A stretch of DNA of 64,000 nt from Gracilariopsis chorda (GCA_003194525.1 NBIV01000041.1:62001-126000); one strand, 5' to 3'; numbered from the stretch's first letter, positions 16,073 to 29,176 are shown. Notes: generated by a model from the letters alone, not told the origin. Translations and numbers: made by a program.

Positions 16073-18279
16073 TTAATGCCGCAGAAAGACTGGTGGCAGA
16101 TGTCGTAGCCACGACTCACACGTACGCTACCCGGTTTCACGGAACAAAAAAGGCCACGCAGAAAAAATTATGGTATCGATCGTATGATACAAATTATGCG
16201 ATTGGTCGCATGTCTTTCAGTCGGCTCATCTTTCACTACAGTAGAAAGCTCTACCAGTTCTGGTTCAGCGTCAGTAATAAACTCTTCTACTCGTGGGGTA
16301 GGGATCCAAACAGTTTTATCTTTTATTATATGGGCTCATTTTCAGCAACTATCACCGCCTTATGCATTGTTAGAACACCCAGTTTTCCTGTGAGAACTAA
16401 GTTTACTTCTATAAGATTCACATTGAAGTTAACAAAACAAAGTTCTAGTGGCTTTTTATCAACAATAGTTTATGGTAAATTACAATAGTTGCTTATAATT
16501 CTGCAAAAAACTTCTATGGTTTTTTTATCTTGAATATTCTACGCTTTTCCTAGACAACTTACCAGTATGGTTTTTGAAAAGATGTTTGCATTTTATTTCA
16601 TTTACTGCATGGCTTTCGATTGCTCGTTGGCAACTTTTTAGAATGGGATCTAACAGTGATCTCTTTTTTATCCACATGAAAACTTTCTATACTGCTCCAT
16701 TCAAATTCATCATTTTCATCTATGTAGGCCTCTACAAAGACCGCAAATTTATCATAACATTTAGTAAAAAACTTTCCTTATCACTTCAAAAGCAGATTTA
16801 ATTTCTCAAAAACGAAAACAGCTGTTTTTGACAGTTTCAAGTTTATATATACAATCTAAAGTATAGGAGTGCTTCTTCTGTTCTGGTTCACTTCTACATA
16901 TAATATGTTTGAGTAATTCAGTATCAAGAATCTACATTGTTTCTGTTTGGCCACTAATGACCACCTCACAACTCACAGAGATATTTTGGGCAAAACTATA
17001 ACAGCTAAATGTTTCAATGCTGATGTGTTTGTTGCTTAAAGATACGGAATATAAAATGTATACCTTACTAGTTTACGTTGCAGAAAAGATATTCGTTCAG
17101 GTACTTTAATTCAGCGATTTTTCTTTTATAGAATACATTTAAAACGTTTTTCTTCGTATCCGCTTGAAAGGTGTCAATTCAAGCTTATCAATATTATTGT
17201 TTGGAATTTTATTTTATCTTGTTGATAATAAGGCTTGTTCATCAGCCACTATTATCTGCACAGTTGTAGTCTTTGATAAAGTATACTGTAAGTATGGAGT
17301 TCTACTTAAAATTATTCTGTCTATTTTCATTTCTAAGTATACAGGTACGCTAACTACACTCCAAAATGTTTTCCAATTTTTGCTTAGGACCAATTCTTCA
17401 ATGTAGTTTTTCCTCTCCTTTATGAAAAGGAGTAAATAAATGTGTAGCAGCAGTGTGGTTTGCTTCCAACAAAGAAAACATAAGATGCTTTGTAATATAC
17501 GTTGATTCTCTACTTATGCTTCCCTCACAAAATAGGGGCAAACTTCCGACTTCTTGATTTTCTTTTTGGTCACCGTTTTTTCTTTCTCGGAAGTAGTATT
17601 TGACAATATAAGCCATTATGCTATTTCATTTTGTTGTTTAACCTTTACTACTTGTATGAAACAAAACCAAGGTCATTGTCAGTGTACTTTTGATCATGCA
17701 ATGGCATACTGATATTTTTTAATCAACTAGGTTTGGCGTGGTACCAAAAACGGCATAAACGCTTTGCAATGTTCTGATTGCAGGGTTTTATTCGTACTTG
17801 GTCACAATATTGCTTTTATGGCGCTTGGGCTGACGAATCTTGATCAGTTTTATAAGTTATTACAGACAGTTTTAGGTATTTAGTTTTTTTTTGAATGATT
17901 GTGTTTTACAGCGAAAACTTTATTAAGTGTAGTTATATCAATCATTTCTGGGATCTTGCTAGTTACGATGCTCCTAAAGTATCTGCTGGAGGTAGTACGT
18001 TAGCTTTGCCATGTGTGCTAATATACTTTTCCGTATCACCATTCCAAAGAAATTGTTTTCACTATATTATATATTCTGTTTTTAATAACACCCATAAAGG
18101 GATTTTTACAAATACTTTTACCTTTTTTGGTGTGAAATTTATACTATCAGCTACTCATGTAGACTGCCATTTGTACGAGAAATCGTATGGAAGCCTCGTA
18201 CGTTTTCTAGCCACAGATGGCAGGTGTGTGTCCTGCCTTTGTTGTATACCATAAGTGTACGAGAATTTCTGCGGCTTAA
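16073..18279. mobile_element. AT-rich insert with TTAA ends (piggyBac-like, decayed)
   Basis: TTAA occurs at 16073-16076 and 18276-18279. Inside them are 10-bp inverted repeats GCCGCAGAAA (16078-16087) and TTTCTGCGGC (18266-18275); one extra T lies after the left TTAA. The enclosed 2.2 kb is much more AT-rich than both flanks. No intact transposase is readable; a minus-strand acidic stretch (about 16180-16300) might be an N-terminal remnant. TTAA duplication and short TIRs fit the piggyBac superfamily, but no DDE motif confirms it. Confidence 0.45.
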
Positions 18280-18284
18280 ATCCT

Positions 18285-19004
18285 TTATCGAAATCGAGCA
18301 ACGCACTTTTTCATGTGAGCAGATAGTGCGCTAGTTGAATTGATCCCTGCGTTGCACTTACCACAGTGATATTGCTTATTGACAGATCCACTACCGTGCA
18401 TACTATGGCAGTGGCGCCTTATAGCTGCCTTCGTTGTGAATAATACATCACATAGACGGAAAGAACACGCAAACTTGTGACCGTCTTTTCGTGACAACAA
18501 TGTTCATGAAAGGTTCTAAATTGCTGTCCACAGTTTGAACATTTTTCCAGTGAAGATTATTGTACAGCATCACGGTAAGCGCCACCTATGGCCGAAGAAG
18601 GTTGAGAACTACACTTCTTTGAAATTACCGATTTTGATGCGCTTTCAGAGAATTGAGACGCCGTAGAGCCGGCAGATTGTCTAATAACGTTTGAAATTTT
18701 GCCGAGTGAAGAGGACAACGGCTGGGCAGAGCCTGGATTTCTGACAGCGGATCGTCAGAGAGTCCGGCACTGAATGAAGACAAAGCACTGTTTCCACTTC
18801 TTGATGGTTGGCACACATGGTGAGATTGGTTTTTGTCTGGTGCAAGCATGGCCTTGCAATGGGAGCATGCCCTTTGTGCTGTTGTTGCTGATCGAGTGCC
18901 CATTTGTAGAATGCTATAGTAGTCTTTTGAACTTGTTTACGATGATTCTTTCGCATTATTGAAGACAACGTATCAACAATGCCCACTGGCAGCTTGACCA
19001 ACAC
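18285..19004 (-). pseudogene. C2H2 zinc-finger gene fragment, frameshifted
   Basis: Minus-strand frames show successive finger-like motifs: CSHCKAMLAPDKNQSHHVC (about 18870-18810), CSNCGQQFRTFHEHCCH (about 18540-18490), then in a shifted frame CSFRLC...RRHCHSMH and CGKC...SAHMKKC (18480-18300). The change of frame lies inside the finger array near 18490. The gene starts right beside the AT-rich TTAA insert. Unknown target; could be a host transcription factor or part of a transposon. Confidence 0.4.
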
Positions 19005-19709
19005 TGCGGTGTTTTATGGATGTGAGTAAGAGGCACTGCCTCGCAACTTTAAATCTCCGTCGTCGGCGTGTGGCTTAAGTACTCTGCTGTTTTACTGTAG
19101 TGGTGTTTGACGTTGGAAAAAGTGCAGCGCACCAAGACTGGGTGTCGATTGTGTCGAATGTGTGGGCATGTGGGAAGGTCATGGGCATGAAGTATAGGGA
19201 CGCAGGCAAAGGACGTGGGACGAAAAGGGACCCAATTGCCGTTCAGTCCGTCTGTCTTCCCTCCACGCGCCGGACAAGGCCGAAAACTGTTTACTTATCT
19301 CTTGTTGGGCCTTGTGGAGCGCTCTGTAGGCTCTGAACGCCCAAGAAGGCCTGTGGAGCTGGGCAAGGTCGCCGCGAGTTCGGATGCCTACGCGAGCATT
19401 AATCCCACTATGCAACCAGGTACGACACCCCCTGTTCTCGTTGATGATAGCTAGAACAAAGACGAGAACAGTAGTTAGTGCTGGGGACTGAGCACTGCAG
19501 GGGTAAAGAAAAATGTTTGTGACGCGCTGTAACCATGAGGCGTGACGTGGATGAAAATGCATCACGGTGTCATTATACGTTATGGCGCAGACAGCGGAGG
19601 CACCTGTGGCGGGGGTGGCTATATAAAATGAACTGGATCCATCTGGTACCTTTCGAGTAGCACGGTTTGCTGGCTTCTTTTCGACAAGCCCGTCAATCCA
19701 TAAATTGTT
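19005..19709. other. No recognisable gene
   Basis: Short frames only. A hairpin with 10-bp perfect arms (CTGTTCTCGT at 19432-19441, ACGAGAACAG at 19462-19471) is the only clear structure. Confidence 0.5.
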
Positions 19710-20213
19710 TTGGGCTTTGAAGAGCGCCTGAATGCTGACTGTTTTCCACGCTCTTCATTCGAACATTGCAAGGCCCGAGTTGTGAAGCGAACTTTGGATG
19801 CACAGATTCAGCACAGTCGAGCGCGGATTTATGAGTTCAAGAAACCGTATTTTGCGGTGGCGCAACTTGAAGAAAGGAAGACTAAACTGGGAGTTTGTCA
19901 GCAGGGTATGGCTGATGTGATTGGCATGCCAGCGGAGAGGTTGGTTTCAAAGGCGCGCCGGGAATTAATGTTTGTGATTGGATCTGCACAAATACACCAT
20001 AGAGGCTTTCGTGACGCATGGAGTATACCAGAGGTGATATTTGTGACCAGCGTAGAGGTTCGGAGAGGGGTACAGTTCCTGTTGGAAAATATCATTGGCA
20101 ACCATCGCTTGCTTCGGGAGCCACAGATTGCTCGAATTGAGGGAAGGGCTACATTGAAGTGGTGGTTTGTTAGGACAATCGAGCGTCTTGACCATCGCTG
20201 CGCCTTTCGATGA
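19710..20213 (+). CDS. Hypothetical protein
   Basis: Open frame of 167 codons beginning at an ATG. It is basic and rich in Arg, without a visible signal peptide, membrane segment or known motif. It lies alone between decayed transposons, so it may be a fragment of one. Not recognised. Confidence 0.3.
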   Translation: MGFEERLNADCFPRSSFEHCKARVVKRTLDAQIQHSRARIYEFKKPYFAVAQLEERKTKLGVCQQGMADVIGMPAERLVSKARRELMFVIGSAQIHHRGFRDAWSIPEVIFVTSVEVRRGVQFLLENIIGNHRLLREPQIARIEGRATLKWWFVRTIERLDHRCAFR

Positions 20214-21376
20214 GGCCTCTACCATAATATCGGTGAAGGAAATGACTGAGCTGTTGATGCAATTATGTATTTGTCACATGATGGTATGCTGCAGTTCTTT
20301 CACAGGGTTTGACGGGTTCGCAGAGTAAGATATTATGCTCGTAAATGTAGAGCAATGCGTATGCACATACCCTCCAGGCTAGTTGGATATTGAATGATTC
20401 AGTACCGACATGGCATCGATTCAACTCAGGTATAGGTGGACCCTTGGAAATTTTTGGTGAAATTTGATTGATTTATATTTGCTGTTTTTGGAAGCTTTAT
20501 AGGAGATTTCTATGATATCTGGAATAGATGGACTGGTGCTAAGCGTATGGATATTATTCATGGCTGTCATGCTCTCCACTTGTCTTGTTGTGCCGTGGCC
20601 GGGCATACCACTCAGTGACACAAACGTGTTAACCACACGTGTGACGCAGTACAGTAGTAGTATTCTTAGTTCCATTATGACCCCATAGTATTCAAGGGAG
20701 GACGGCCTTGCCGTTTCACTCTGAACTAAATTTAAGCTGTGACTCGGCTCTGATTTTATAGCCTACGAGAAGTGAATAACTCCCTCCTGGAGTTTCGCCA
20801 CGTTTGGTATCGTTATACTTACCCGTACAGTATCAGCGAGGACTGCTGATCCGTCTTACCCCGTGGGTTCGCCCAGTTTTCACTGTATTTTACCGTATTG
20901 GTTGCTTTTATTTGTGGGAACAGATAGCTGTTCGACTCAGTATTGCATTTTACCGTGATCGTTGGATAAGCAACACCCCCACTGCAAAGTCTCTTTGGGC
21001 TTTGCGCAAAACCCGCCGGGTTGTACCCTCCTCTTTGGGTCTTTCCTCCTCTTTTCCCTTTTTCCATTTGGATTCTCCGTGGACCGGGACACCACTTACA
21101 CTGCACTGCACGCTACTTTGAGCAGCTTGTTACCCTCTCAAGGGGGAAATTTGCAAAAATTTCCCAGCCCAAAAACATTGCTTCAGAACCAAAAAAAAGG
21201 TTCATTTAGGGCGTTTTGAATCTGACTTCTTAAATTGGGCACAGGGGGTAGTTCTACAAACCCTGGACGACGCCCCGCTTTGGCTCCCAAGCTAAGCAAC
21301 CCAGCTCCGAGCCCAATAGGGTGTCAGCAGCGCTTGCTGTTGACTCATTTTCTTTGCCACCACCTTCTACAACACC
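20214..21376. other. No gene; possible decayed LTR
   Basis: Pyrimidine-rich tracts around 21020-21080 resemble those in the gypsy LTRs at 26990-27339 and 28268-29173, and a CTACA followed by a TGG at about 21255-21270 could be an LTR end and primer-binding site. Too degraded to delimit. Confidence 0.2.
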
Positions 21377-23165
21377 TCATCCACGCCTCCAGGTCTCCAA
21401 TATTGTAATAATGTCATCCGCTTTTCCAAGTTGGCTCTGTACTACTGCTCCAGCACCACTGTGCTTACGTCTTTCTAGTGTCCCACTAGTACTCCCAGTA
21501 TTCCTAAAATTCTTCACAACGTCATTATTATTTATAATATCCCCTATTGGTTCACGATTAATGAGAATGGCGGCTAGTGTTCCACATAAGTCGCCATTGC
21601 TTTTTCTAACACTACGAACTGGTGCCCAAAACGGTGCAGCTTCCCAGAGTATGCGATGAGCAGAATAGTTTTCCTGTGTCGTCTGCTCTATCTGGCAAAA
21701 GCCTTGCGTCGAATAATTCTTGCGCTGAACGATCTCTTTGATTCTCGAGTAGACTACGAGATCATTTGTCCGCAACGTCATCGGCAAACCGCTCTCGTTG
21801 TCTTCATTTCTGTCAACGGATGATCGTGCTCTGCCGTTGAGTCTGCGTCGTAGGTTCTCGAAGAACTGAAACTCCATTGGCCACATTCCTGTATTAATGA
21901 GGCTTTTGTAGCGATATAGCAGGTAAGAGATTTGAAACCTGCGACACCGAACGTGATCTTAAAAGCGATATTGGAATTGCTACACAGCCCCGTTTCAACA
22001 AGCATATCTCTGACTTCCCCTGTCGTCTCTCTGTCCGTCTTGTTTATGGATGCATCCCATTTTTGTGTAAAGGAAAAGGTGTTTGCGGGCAGTTCCACAA
22101 TGATGATATTGGTCTCCTGGCAGTACATGATCCATTCCTCCCACTTTCTGGAGCTCTGCCCATCTAGCCATAACAAAACTTGCTGATCCAACCGTACTAT
22201 CTTTCGCCCGAAGGCATTGAAATGCTGAACAAGTTTTGGCTTCAGCTCCATTTTCATGGACTCCTTAGCAGCGGTGTAGATTTTTGTGTGTTGGGGTATC
22301 CAATCTACGTCAGTCATCCAGTGCAGCCTTAGAAGGAGCTTTGGTTTGCTCGCAGCATCGATTGTCTTTTTCCATCTTTGCATACCTTCTTCCGGACGGC
22401 TACAAAGAATGTAGGTGCAATGAAGCCTGAAGCAGATGCGAATAGCACCGCAGAAACATGAGCTCCGTTATCTTTTATATTGGGGCTTCGTCCACCCAAA
22501 TTTGTGCGTGCACTATTGAAAACCCTCACTCGTTTTCCATATGTTGCGTTGACGGCCGTCTTGTCCAGATTCCAAATTTTATTGGGGTCGTTGAACATGT
22601 GTCGGTGTTTCATTTTCAGCGCTCTTATGTGGTTAACTAACGTACTGACGTCATCCATATTCTCTCCCACGATGTACTTGTGGTTGTGTTATTCTGCCAT
22701 CCATACTGTTATTTCATGATTACCAGTGCGAAAACATCGAACTGTCTCAACGCTAGAAAGTTTGTTCTGGTATGTTTTTCGCCCATCACTCGCTGTTTCT
22801 CCCATTTAATGCCTAGTATGGTTGACGTCTAATTCGAATACTTGTGCTGCAGCGTGTTCCATTCGTTTGGCAATCATTTTTTGTTCTGTGGTGTTTAAGA
22901 CCGGGGATCGTCCGGGGTGGTACACGATAGGATTCAGGAGTTTGTTAAGCCATGTATTGGTACTTGTCTTTCCCACCCTGTGGAGCGGATGAACAATAGA
23001 TGTTGATAAACCACATCTGGTTCCTACGCTTGCAGCTTTATGTTGCTGCTTGAGGAGCTCTAAAGCACGAATGCGAGCAGCTTGGTTCTGCTCCCGTTGG
23101 CGCTGCTTTTCTTCATGCGAGCTTTCTGCTACCCCATGGAATTTAGCATTTTGGAGGCGACCTGA
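21377..23165 (-). pseudogene. DDE_1 (pogo/Tigger/jerky-like) transposase pseudogene
   Basis: Minus-strand pieces in family order: a charged N-terminal region with a helix-turn-helix-like part (ALELLKQQHKAASVGTRCGL, about 23080-23020), IWNLDKTAV (first Asp, about 22595), then after a frame change LLWLDGQSS (second Asp, about 22170) followed by YCQETNIIIVELPA. The C-terminal region continues in a further frame to about 21377. At least two frameshifts and two stops separate the parts. Inactive. The DDE_1 call rests on the NLDKT and LDGQSS contexts. Confidence 0.65.
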
Positions 23166-24326
23166 ATATGTTGCGGAAATGTCTGTAGGGCCAGTTAGAG
23201 TCTAGATAAAGGACAACACCTTGTTTACTAGAACCTATGCACCATTGAGAAATAAACAATGTGTACTTCTGACGCTTTGTATAATTTCGCATTTTTTATA
23301 ATTTCCAGCTTGAAAGGGGCATCCCGATTGTCGACAACACTTCCGTGGGTTTAGCAGGAAACTACCTTGGTTTTAAACCCGAACACCGCATGGTATGGAG
23401 CGCCCTTTCACTGTGCCTATTTCGCAAGAGAGCAAGGCCGCGAACACCTTGGGAGGATCTCCCACCTAGGGATATTGCTTTACAGTAATCATGACTAACC
23501 AGCATGGGGTTGAAATGAAATAGAAGTTGATACCCTGGACCATCCAGGGTTGTGCAACGCGCTCGGTGATGGAGACATCTGGAGCGGGGGCTTTGATTTC
23601 TTTTTGGAAACGGATGAACTTACGCACTAGAAGAAAATTGTGCCTCGGGAGGGGGCTAGTGCGATCTGTTCCCTTGATATGTTTTGTGCACGGAATCTGT
23701 TTGTGCCTGTATGCGTATCGAGTGCAGGAGCGTGAGAGCCAACTTCCAGTACTAAGCCTATTAAATTGAAGGAAGATCGTATGATCATTTGCCCCACTGG
23801 AATGTTGTGCTTACAGGCTTCAGTAACAAACGCCATTGTGCTTGTAGTGGACGACGATTATGCCTCCAATGTGTTGTTGAAAGGACAGATACCATCGATC
23901 GTTTCATTTGCAAGCGTGGTAAGATGGGTAATACACACGCAAAAAGAGCGATTCTAAATCGTGTTTGCCTTGGTTCAGAAGTGCAAGGGCGCAAACATGA
24001 ATGTCTTGTGGCACTGGAGAGCGGTATTTTCTTGGTAAGACTGCTCGCACAGAACTTCGATCATGGCGGGTGCGCGGATTGAGCGAGACCTATGATTCTA
24101 GGTTCCGTCGAGCAGTATCCCTTGCCATTGTGCGTAGAGGGACTGAATTGCTGCGTTGGTTGTGAATCTGACTTCGAACATGTGTTGGATGTCAGGAGGG
24201 TTGATGAGTAGTTGCACTCGAAAAAGCGAAACAAGTCCTCATCCAGGCATCGCGTTCGAAAGATAAAGAAGTCAACGCAGGGCAAAAAGTGGGAAATAGA
24301 TTTGCAATGACAAAGTAGATAGAACT
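23166..24326. other. No recognisable gene
   Basis: Only short frames. A plus-strand Cys-containing stretch around 23815-23930 (CACSGRRLCLQC) is not assignable. Confidence 0.45.
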
Positions 24327-25021
24327 TCAAATTTTAGTACTGTCCACCAATTTAACCAAGCTATCTGGAGTCTTTCCATTGTTAATAGGCGTCTTGAGCA
24401 TCTTGAGCACCTGTGCATTGATCTTTGGTAGTGCATTTGCGAGTTTCAAAGGGCCTGGTATCCAATGAAGTGAGTTGATTTCATTTGCTTCAAAAGATTC
24501 TCGCAGGCGAGTGACGGTTCGTGTCAGACGATATTCTTTCTGTTCGTGAAGGGTGGATATGTTGGACGACAGTCCATGCGATTCCACTAACAACTCTGAC
24601 TTGGGTCCCGTTCCCAAACAGTTGGAGCTTATGATAGACAGAAGCACCTCACCTAGGTGTATTGGTTGGTCTGCAGTGTGAGCGGGAGCAAGAATCTCGG
24701 CTCGTGTAGAGGAGAACGAGAAGTAGTGCTGTTTTGAATTATACCAATCCACGTAGTGCGGGACTAGCTCTCCGTCTGAACGGAATAGTAGGCAGCAGAG
24801 GATTCTCGTTTTTGCGTAGGAAACATTGCCATTTGCCACATTGCTGAGTGCGACGATGGTGATTGGGGCTTAGAGACTTCATATGCACTAACGCCAACTT
24901 CAACTGGCGAATATGGAAAACTCGAAGACGTGAAATGTTCTCCTGCATATTGCTTGAAAGTAGAGATGCTTGAGAGAGGATGCCATGACCGAGAAAGCTT
25001 AAGTTGCCTGTCAAACTTCAT
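24327..25021 (-). pseudogene. Ty1/copia RNase H remnant
   Basis: Minus-strand frame (24839-24327, 170 codons) carries copia RNase H features: FSFSSTRAEIL (Glu), ELLVESHGL (acidic site, Asp changed to Glu), LHWIPGPLKLANALPK at the end. An overlapping upstream frame (25014-24739) supplies the preceding ASLLSSNMQ part. Neither LTRs nor the reverse transcriptase are visible nearby. Degraded fragment. Confidence 0.6.
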
Positions 25022-25326
25022 AAAACACTTAGTTTCTCCTTAGTGCAAAGTGCATCGTTCTGCTTCTTCCGATCATGTGAAAGTGCTATCAGTTTGATAG
25101 ATTACGCAAAATCTTCCATCGTCTTTGATCGTCTTACTAATTAACCTTTATGGTTCACCTCATACTTCCTATACTTCTGCCCAACAAGGTGTAACGATGA
25201 GTTGCAAAACCTGTCGGTTGCTTGCCCTCACAAGAATTTCTCTTTGATGATGGGGAAATACTTCTCTTCTTCGACAGCAAAAACGCCAATTGGTTTATCT
25301 TCTGCAAGATTAACCTGACATGATTT

Positions 25327-26549
25327 TCAGTATTCATTCAAGAATTTACTTACCTCAGTTTCCTTTTCCTGCCCATCTGTAAGCAATTGGACGGTGAACC
25401 ATGGGATATCGTCCTCCACTGTTTCTTTTGCGAACAAATTCGTACTTAAGAGTGACATGGAATGGGCCAAGTTGCGCTTCACACTCGGGCGGTATTGTAC
25501 CTCGTAATAGAACTCCGATAGGGTGAACGTCCATCTGTCTAACTGTCCGGAATCGTCTGCGAGGCCCAATATCCATCTTAGGGCATCGTGATCTGTGCGC
25601 AAGGTAAACGTCATTCTGCATAGGTAAGGACGGAGCAAGAACATGCTCCGGACAACCGCTAGACATTATTCCTCCGTAATGGTGTAGGTCTGTTTCGTTC
25701 TAGTGAGCGCCCTTCTCCAGTAACTGATTGATAAGTTGCTCTCATCCGCTTGTGCTTGCATGAGAAAGCATTTGACCTGTGCAAGGAATGCATCTGTATC
25801 AAGGGTATAGTGATAACCAGACTTGGACGAAGCCATTATTGGTGGGGAGATCAGAGCAGCTTTCAGTTTCTGTAAGGCTTCGATCTCACCCTTCTCAAGG
25901 TACCTAAAACGATATGGTTTTCCTTGTGCACTTTTCTATTCAGGGGAGCTGCAATCCTCGCAAACCTTTTGATAGACCGTCTATATACATTGCGCAAAAC
26001 GATAAAGAAGCATACATCCGTTTGGATCTGCGGAAGCCTAACTTCCTGAACCGGTCAGATATTCCTTTCAGCTATAAACAGTCGACCTGGGCTTATCATG
26101 TGACCCAGATACTACACCTTTTGATGACAGAACAAGCATTCGCCCAACATGAGCGTCACCCCAGCAACCTTCAGGAGCTGTAACACAGTTCAGATATGCC
26201 CAAAGTGGTCTTCAACCGATCGGTAATAGATGACTGCGTCATTTATATACACTAGTGAGGTATATAATCTAAATTTTGATAGGATTATATTCTGAGCCCT
26301 CCGGAACGTAGCGGGCACATTCCGTATACCAAATGGGATTCGTAAGGAGCAGAAGAGACCGGCATGGTAGGTGAATTTAGTTTTGTCCCAATCCTCCTCG
26401 GGTATCTTCACATGCCAGTAACTGGAATTGTTGTCCAGTGAGGTTATGAATTTCGCATCCTCAAGGGATTCGATACATTTCGCCATTCTAGGTATTGGAT
26501 ACGAATCCCTGCCCAGAATGGCGTTTCGTTTCCCATAGTTGAAGAGCAC
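25327..26549 (-). pseudogene. Ty3/gypsy RT-RNase H remnant
   Basis: The 26549-26190 frame holds gypsy reverse transcriptase (RDSYPIPRM, SLDNNSSYWHVKIPEEDW, RIPFGIRNVPATFRRA) with the YxDD box altered to YIND. The 25644-25327 frame holds the end of RNase H (TDHDALRWILGLADDSGQLD, EFYYEVQYRPS). About 520 bp between them has lost its frame. Distinct from elements A and B, since it runs the other way and is more diverged. Confidence 0.75.
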
Positions 26550-26989
26550 GCCCTCTGAGAGGGGTATTCGGTGACTTGTTCTTTTCCCAGATTAATCCGG
26601 TTTGTCTCAATTATGAGTATGTATGACGAGTAGGTGGCCCAATCTCGAGGTGGTACACGTGAGTCACGGATGTTAGTGTAATGATGACCACCATTGGTGC
26701 GTAGATAGGAACTCCATATCTATTAAATTAGTTATTCGGTTTAACTATTCTTTCTAGGGGCTACAGCACTTAACTGCGCCAGCGTCGCCTCCACTGCATG
26801 AGCAAACGCCCAAAAAAAGACTTGGCGTTGAACTCTCTGCCTAAGATGGTTGACATCTCCCCCGTGAGGGATGCACCGTAGCCATCGGTAGTTTATCTGC
26901 CTTTCTCATCCAAAGGAACCCATTACTGGGAGTATTGCTACCAGTAACTGTCGCGTTTGACCTTGGATAAGGAAAAACCCCAGCCTTGC
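26550..26989. other. Non-coding, probably start of the element B LTR
   Basis: No gene. The 5' boundary of the degenerate LTR of element B lies somewhere in or just after this stretch; I could not find a matching TGNAGTGCAAT start. Confidence 0.35.
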
Positions 26990-27339
26990 CGGTATCATAC
27001 CAAGTTGATCTTGTGACTGGCCTCCATTCGTTCCCTTTTTCCCTTTTTCTTTTCCCACTTTGGGTGGTACATCTGCCACTCACGTGGATTGCACTGGCCC
27101 TTGGGCCGCGCTCTCCACTTCATGTGCTACATATGGCTTACGAAGATATACACGTACCCACTCCATGGAATCACTTTTTCGCACCTCGCTGCCCCAGTGG
27201 AGACGGGATCGGCCTCAGTCTTACAATCGACCTTGTCGTGCCTTTTCCTTAAGAGGGCTCTATTACCGGGTACGCCTCTGAGAGAAAAAGAACCCGAACG
27301 TCTTCATGGTGCGTCCTCGCTCGCAGTTATTGCACTACA
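26990..27339 (+). repeat. Element B 5' LTR, 3' portion
   Basis: Ends ATTGCACTACA at 27339, like both LTRs of element A, followed by AAG and TGGTCTACTGACCTAGAA, the same spacing as in A. The preceding 350 bp shows patchy similarity to A's LTR, including GAACGTCTTC. Confidence 0.6.
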
Positions 27340-27443
27340 AAGTGGTCTACTGACCTAGAAGTGATCACCTGTGTAAGATCTTTTTATGGATTTGTTTGTG
27401 AGACCCAGAAGATTTCCGTAACTCCCGTCTACAGGGTTTAGTT

Positions 27444-28267
27444 ATGTCGAGGAAGCCTTCTGATGCGAAGCAAGCGCTCACTCGGAGCCGCTCCCACCAT
27501 GGTGGTGATTGTCCCGATGATTGGTTTCTGTCGAAGATCCCGATTCGACGTGGATCACATCCAGCGGGCAATGCTCCCTCCCAGCAAACGGGCCAAGGAC
27601 AGGAAAATCAGAATCTTCCACCCGCTATGGTGGACAACCTGACACCAAATGCTGGGCCGTCTACGGAATTTACAGCTGTAGCGAAAAAACCTTGCCATCT
27701 GGGACTGTCAAGAAGAACCAGGTTGTGCACTTGAATAAGCAGCTTTGTATTTGGCGATCTGCTGACAAAACTGTTGCCAGGCACCTACCTCCTTCAGTGG
27801 AGTGGTGGAGGTGAACCGTGTAAAAGATGTAGCCGAGGACCTCCGTCTAATACGTTCAGACGTCAACACATTGCTGGAATGCTTGGGTGGACCCGCTACC
27901 TTCGTCGAAGGGATTGAGACTCGATTAGATCGAGTTCGTGCCCATCTAGAGGCATTGGCGCAGATCATCATGGCAGACCCAGCTGCTGCAGTGGAACTGG
28001 AAGCTGTCTCACAGCGTGCCGAACACAGGCAGCGGCGGACGGTCTGAAAAAGCGAAGATCGGGAAAAAGGAAGCATTTCCGGTCGTCTTCGACCTGGTGG
28101 GAATTTTCTTCCAGTGACTGGGATAGCTCCAAAAGCTCAGATTCTGAGACCGGAAATCGTCACCGAGGGCACTTTTCCCGCTGTAAGCGGACATATGGCA
28201 CCGAAGGTGCTGTTCGCGCGGGGTCCAAGGGCAAGAAGTACTCAAGGCTGAAAGAATCGAAACTTAC
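27444..28267 (+). pseudogene. Element B gag, N-terminal part
   Basis: Starts MSRKPSDAK, matching MSRRPSSAE of element A, and contains AEDLRLIRSDVNTLLECLGG, matching A's AEDIRLLRADVNTVLECFGG. Frame changes break it. It stops at codons RLKESK followed by CTTAC where element A is inserted, and resumes at 39922 with NPMYGKWLSYRYYRL. Confidence 0.75.
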
Positions 28268-29173
28268 TGAAGTGCAATGTTCAAGGAGGAAGGCTCAGCG
28301 ATGTCCTGTGTACTTGATGTTTTTTTTTGCCGCTTTCGCGTGTTTATGATTACTACCGCTATTAGCGGGTGTCTCAGCCCTCAGCGGATCCGCGCTGTGC
28401 GCCAGGTGCCCACCTGTGCATGCGCCGTGTGCCGCCCAAGGCGTGAGTGGACCACGTGTGACACGGATAGTCAAGAGGAGGTTGGCACCACGGTGTGGAC
28501 ATTTAGTTAACTTATATTTATTATTTATTATTTATCTACGCTACAGTAGGGAGATTACTACACTATATAGTGGCTCGGCGACCTCGCCCTGACACTGAGT
28601 AAACTTCCCCAACCAGGGTTCTTGGCTCTAAGTCTTTTCCGCTTTCGCGAGTATTCTACACTCCTCGGAGGTAAAGCCGCGTTACTAACGGTAGACCTAT
28701 CCACCCTGCGTCACTAGGAGTATCACCGCCTTGGGCACTTGTCACTTAATTCACCACCGCCGTGTTCTCGCTCCTGTATAGGGTTCCTTTGTACCTTTTT
28801 CCGTGGTCCCGTTGGCCCACACCCCCGTCGCCCCCAATCGGGCATCCCCCGTATTTCCCTTACCCCACTCTCGTGGTTTCTACCCCTTTGTGTGGTTACT
28901 CATCACCGCTGACGCGTGTCTCTCGTGCCAGTATCCCGTGCCGTCTTCCCTCACTTACGTGGACTCGTACTCCTTGGAAGGGCTGTTTTCCCATTCGTGG
29001 TGATCCTAATCCTACCGTTTCAACTCTCCCCGCTTGGCGTGAGGATGAGCCTCGGCTTTACAACCCGACTTCGTCGTGCTCATCCGGAGAGGCTCCGTTC
29101 GCTGTGTTACCCTCGTGAGAGGAAGATTCCGAACGTCTTCGTGTGTTGTCTCGCTTGCGGGTATTGCACTACA
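28268..29173 (+). repeat. Element A 5' LTR
   Basis: 906 bp, TG...CA with imperfect 11-bp terminal inverted repeats. Contains a TATA-like palindrome CACTATATAGTG at 28561-28572, the probable promoter core, and an AT-rich TTATTTATTATTTATC stretch just before it. Confidence 0.92.
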
Positions 29174-29176
29174 AAG

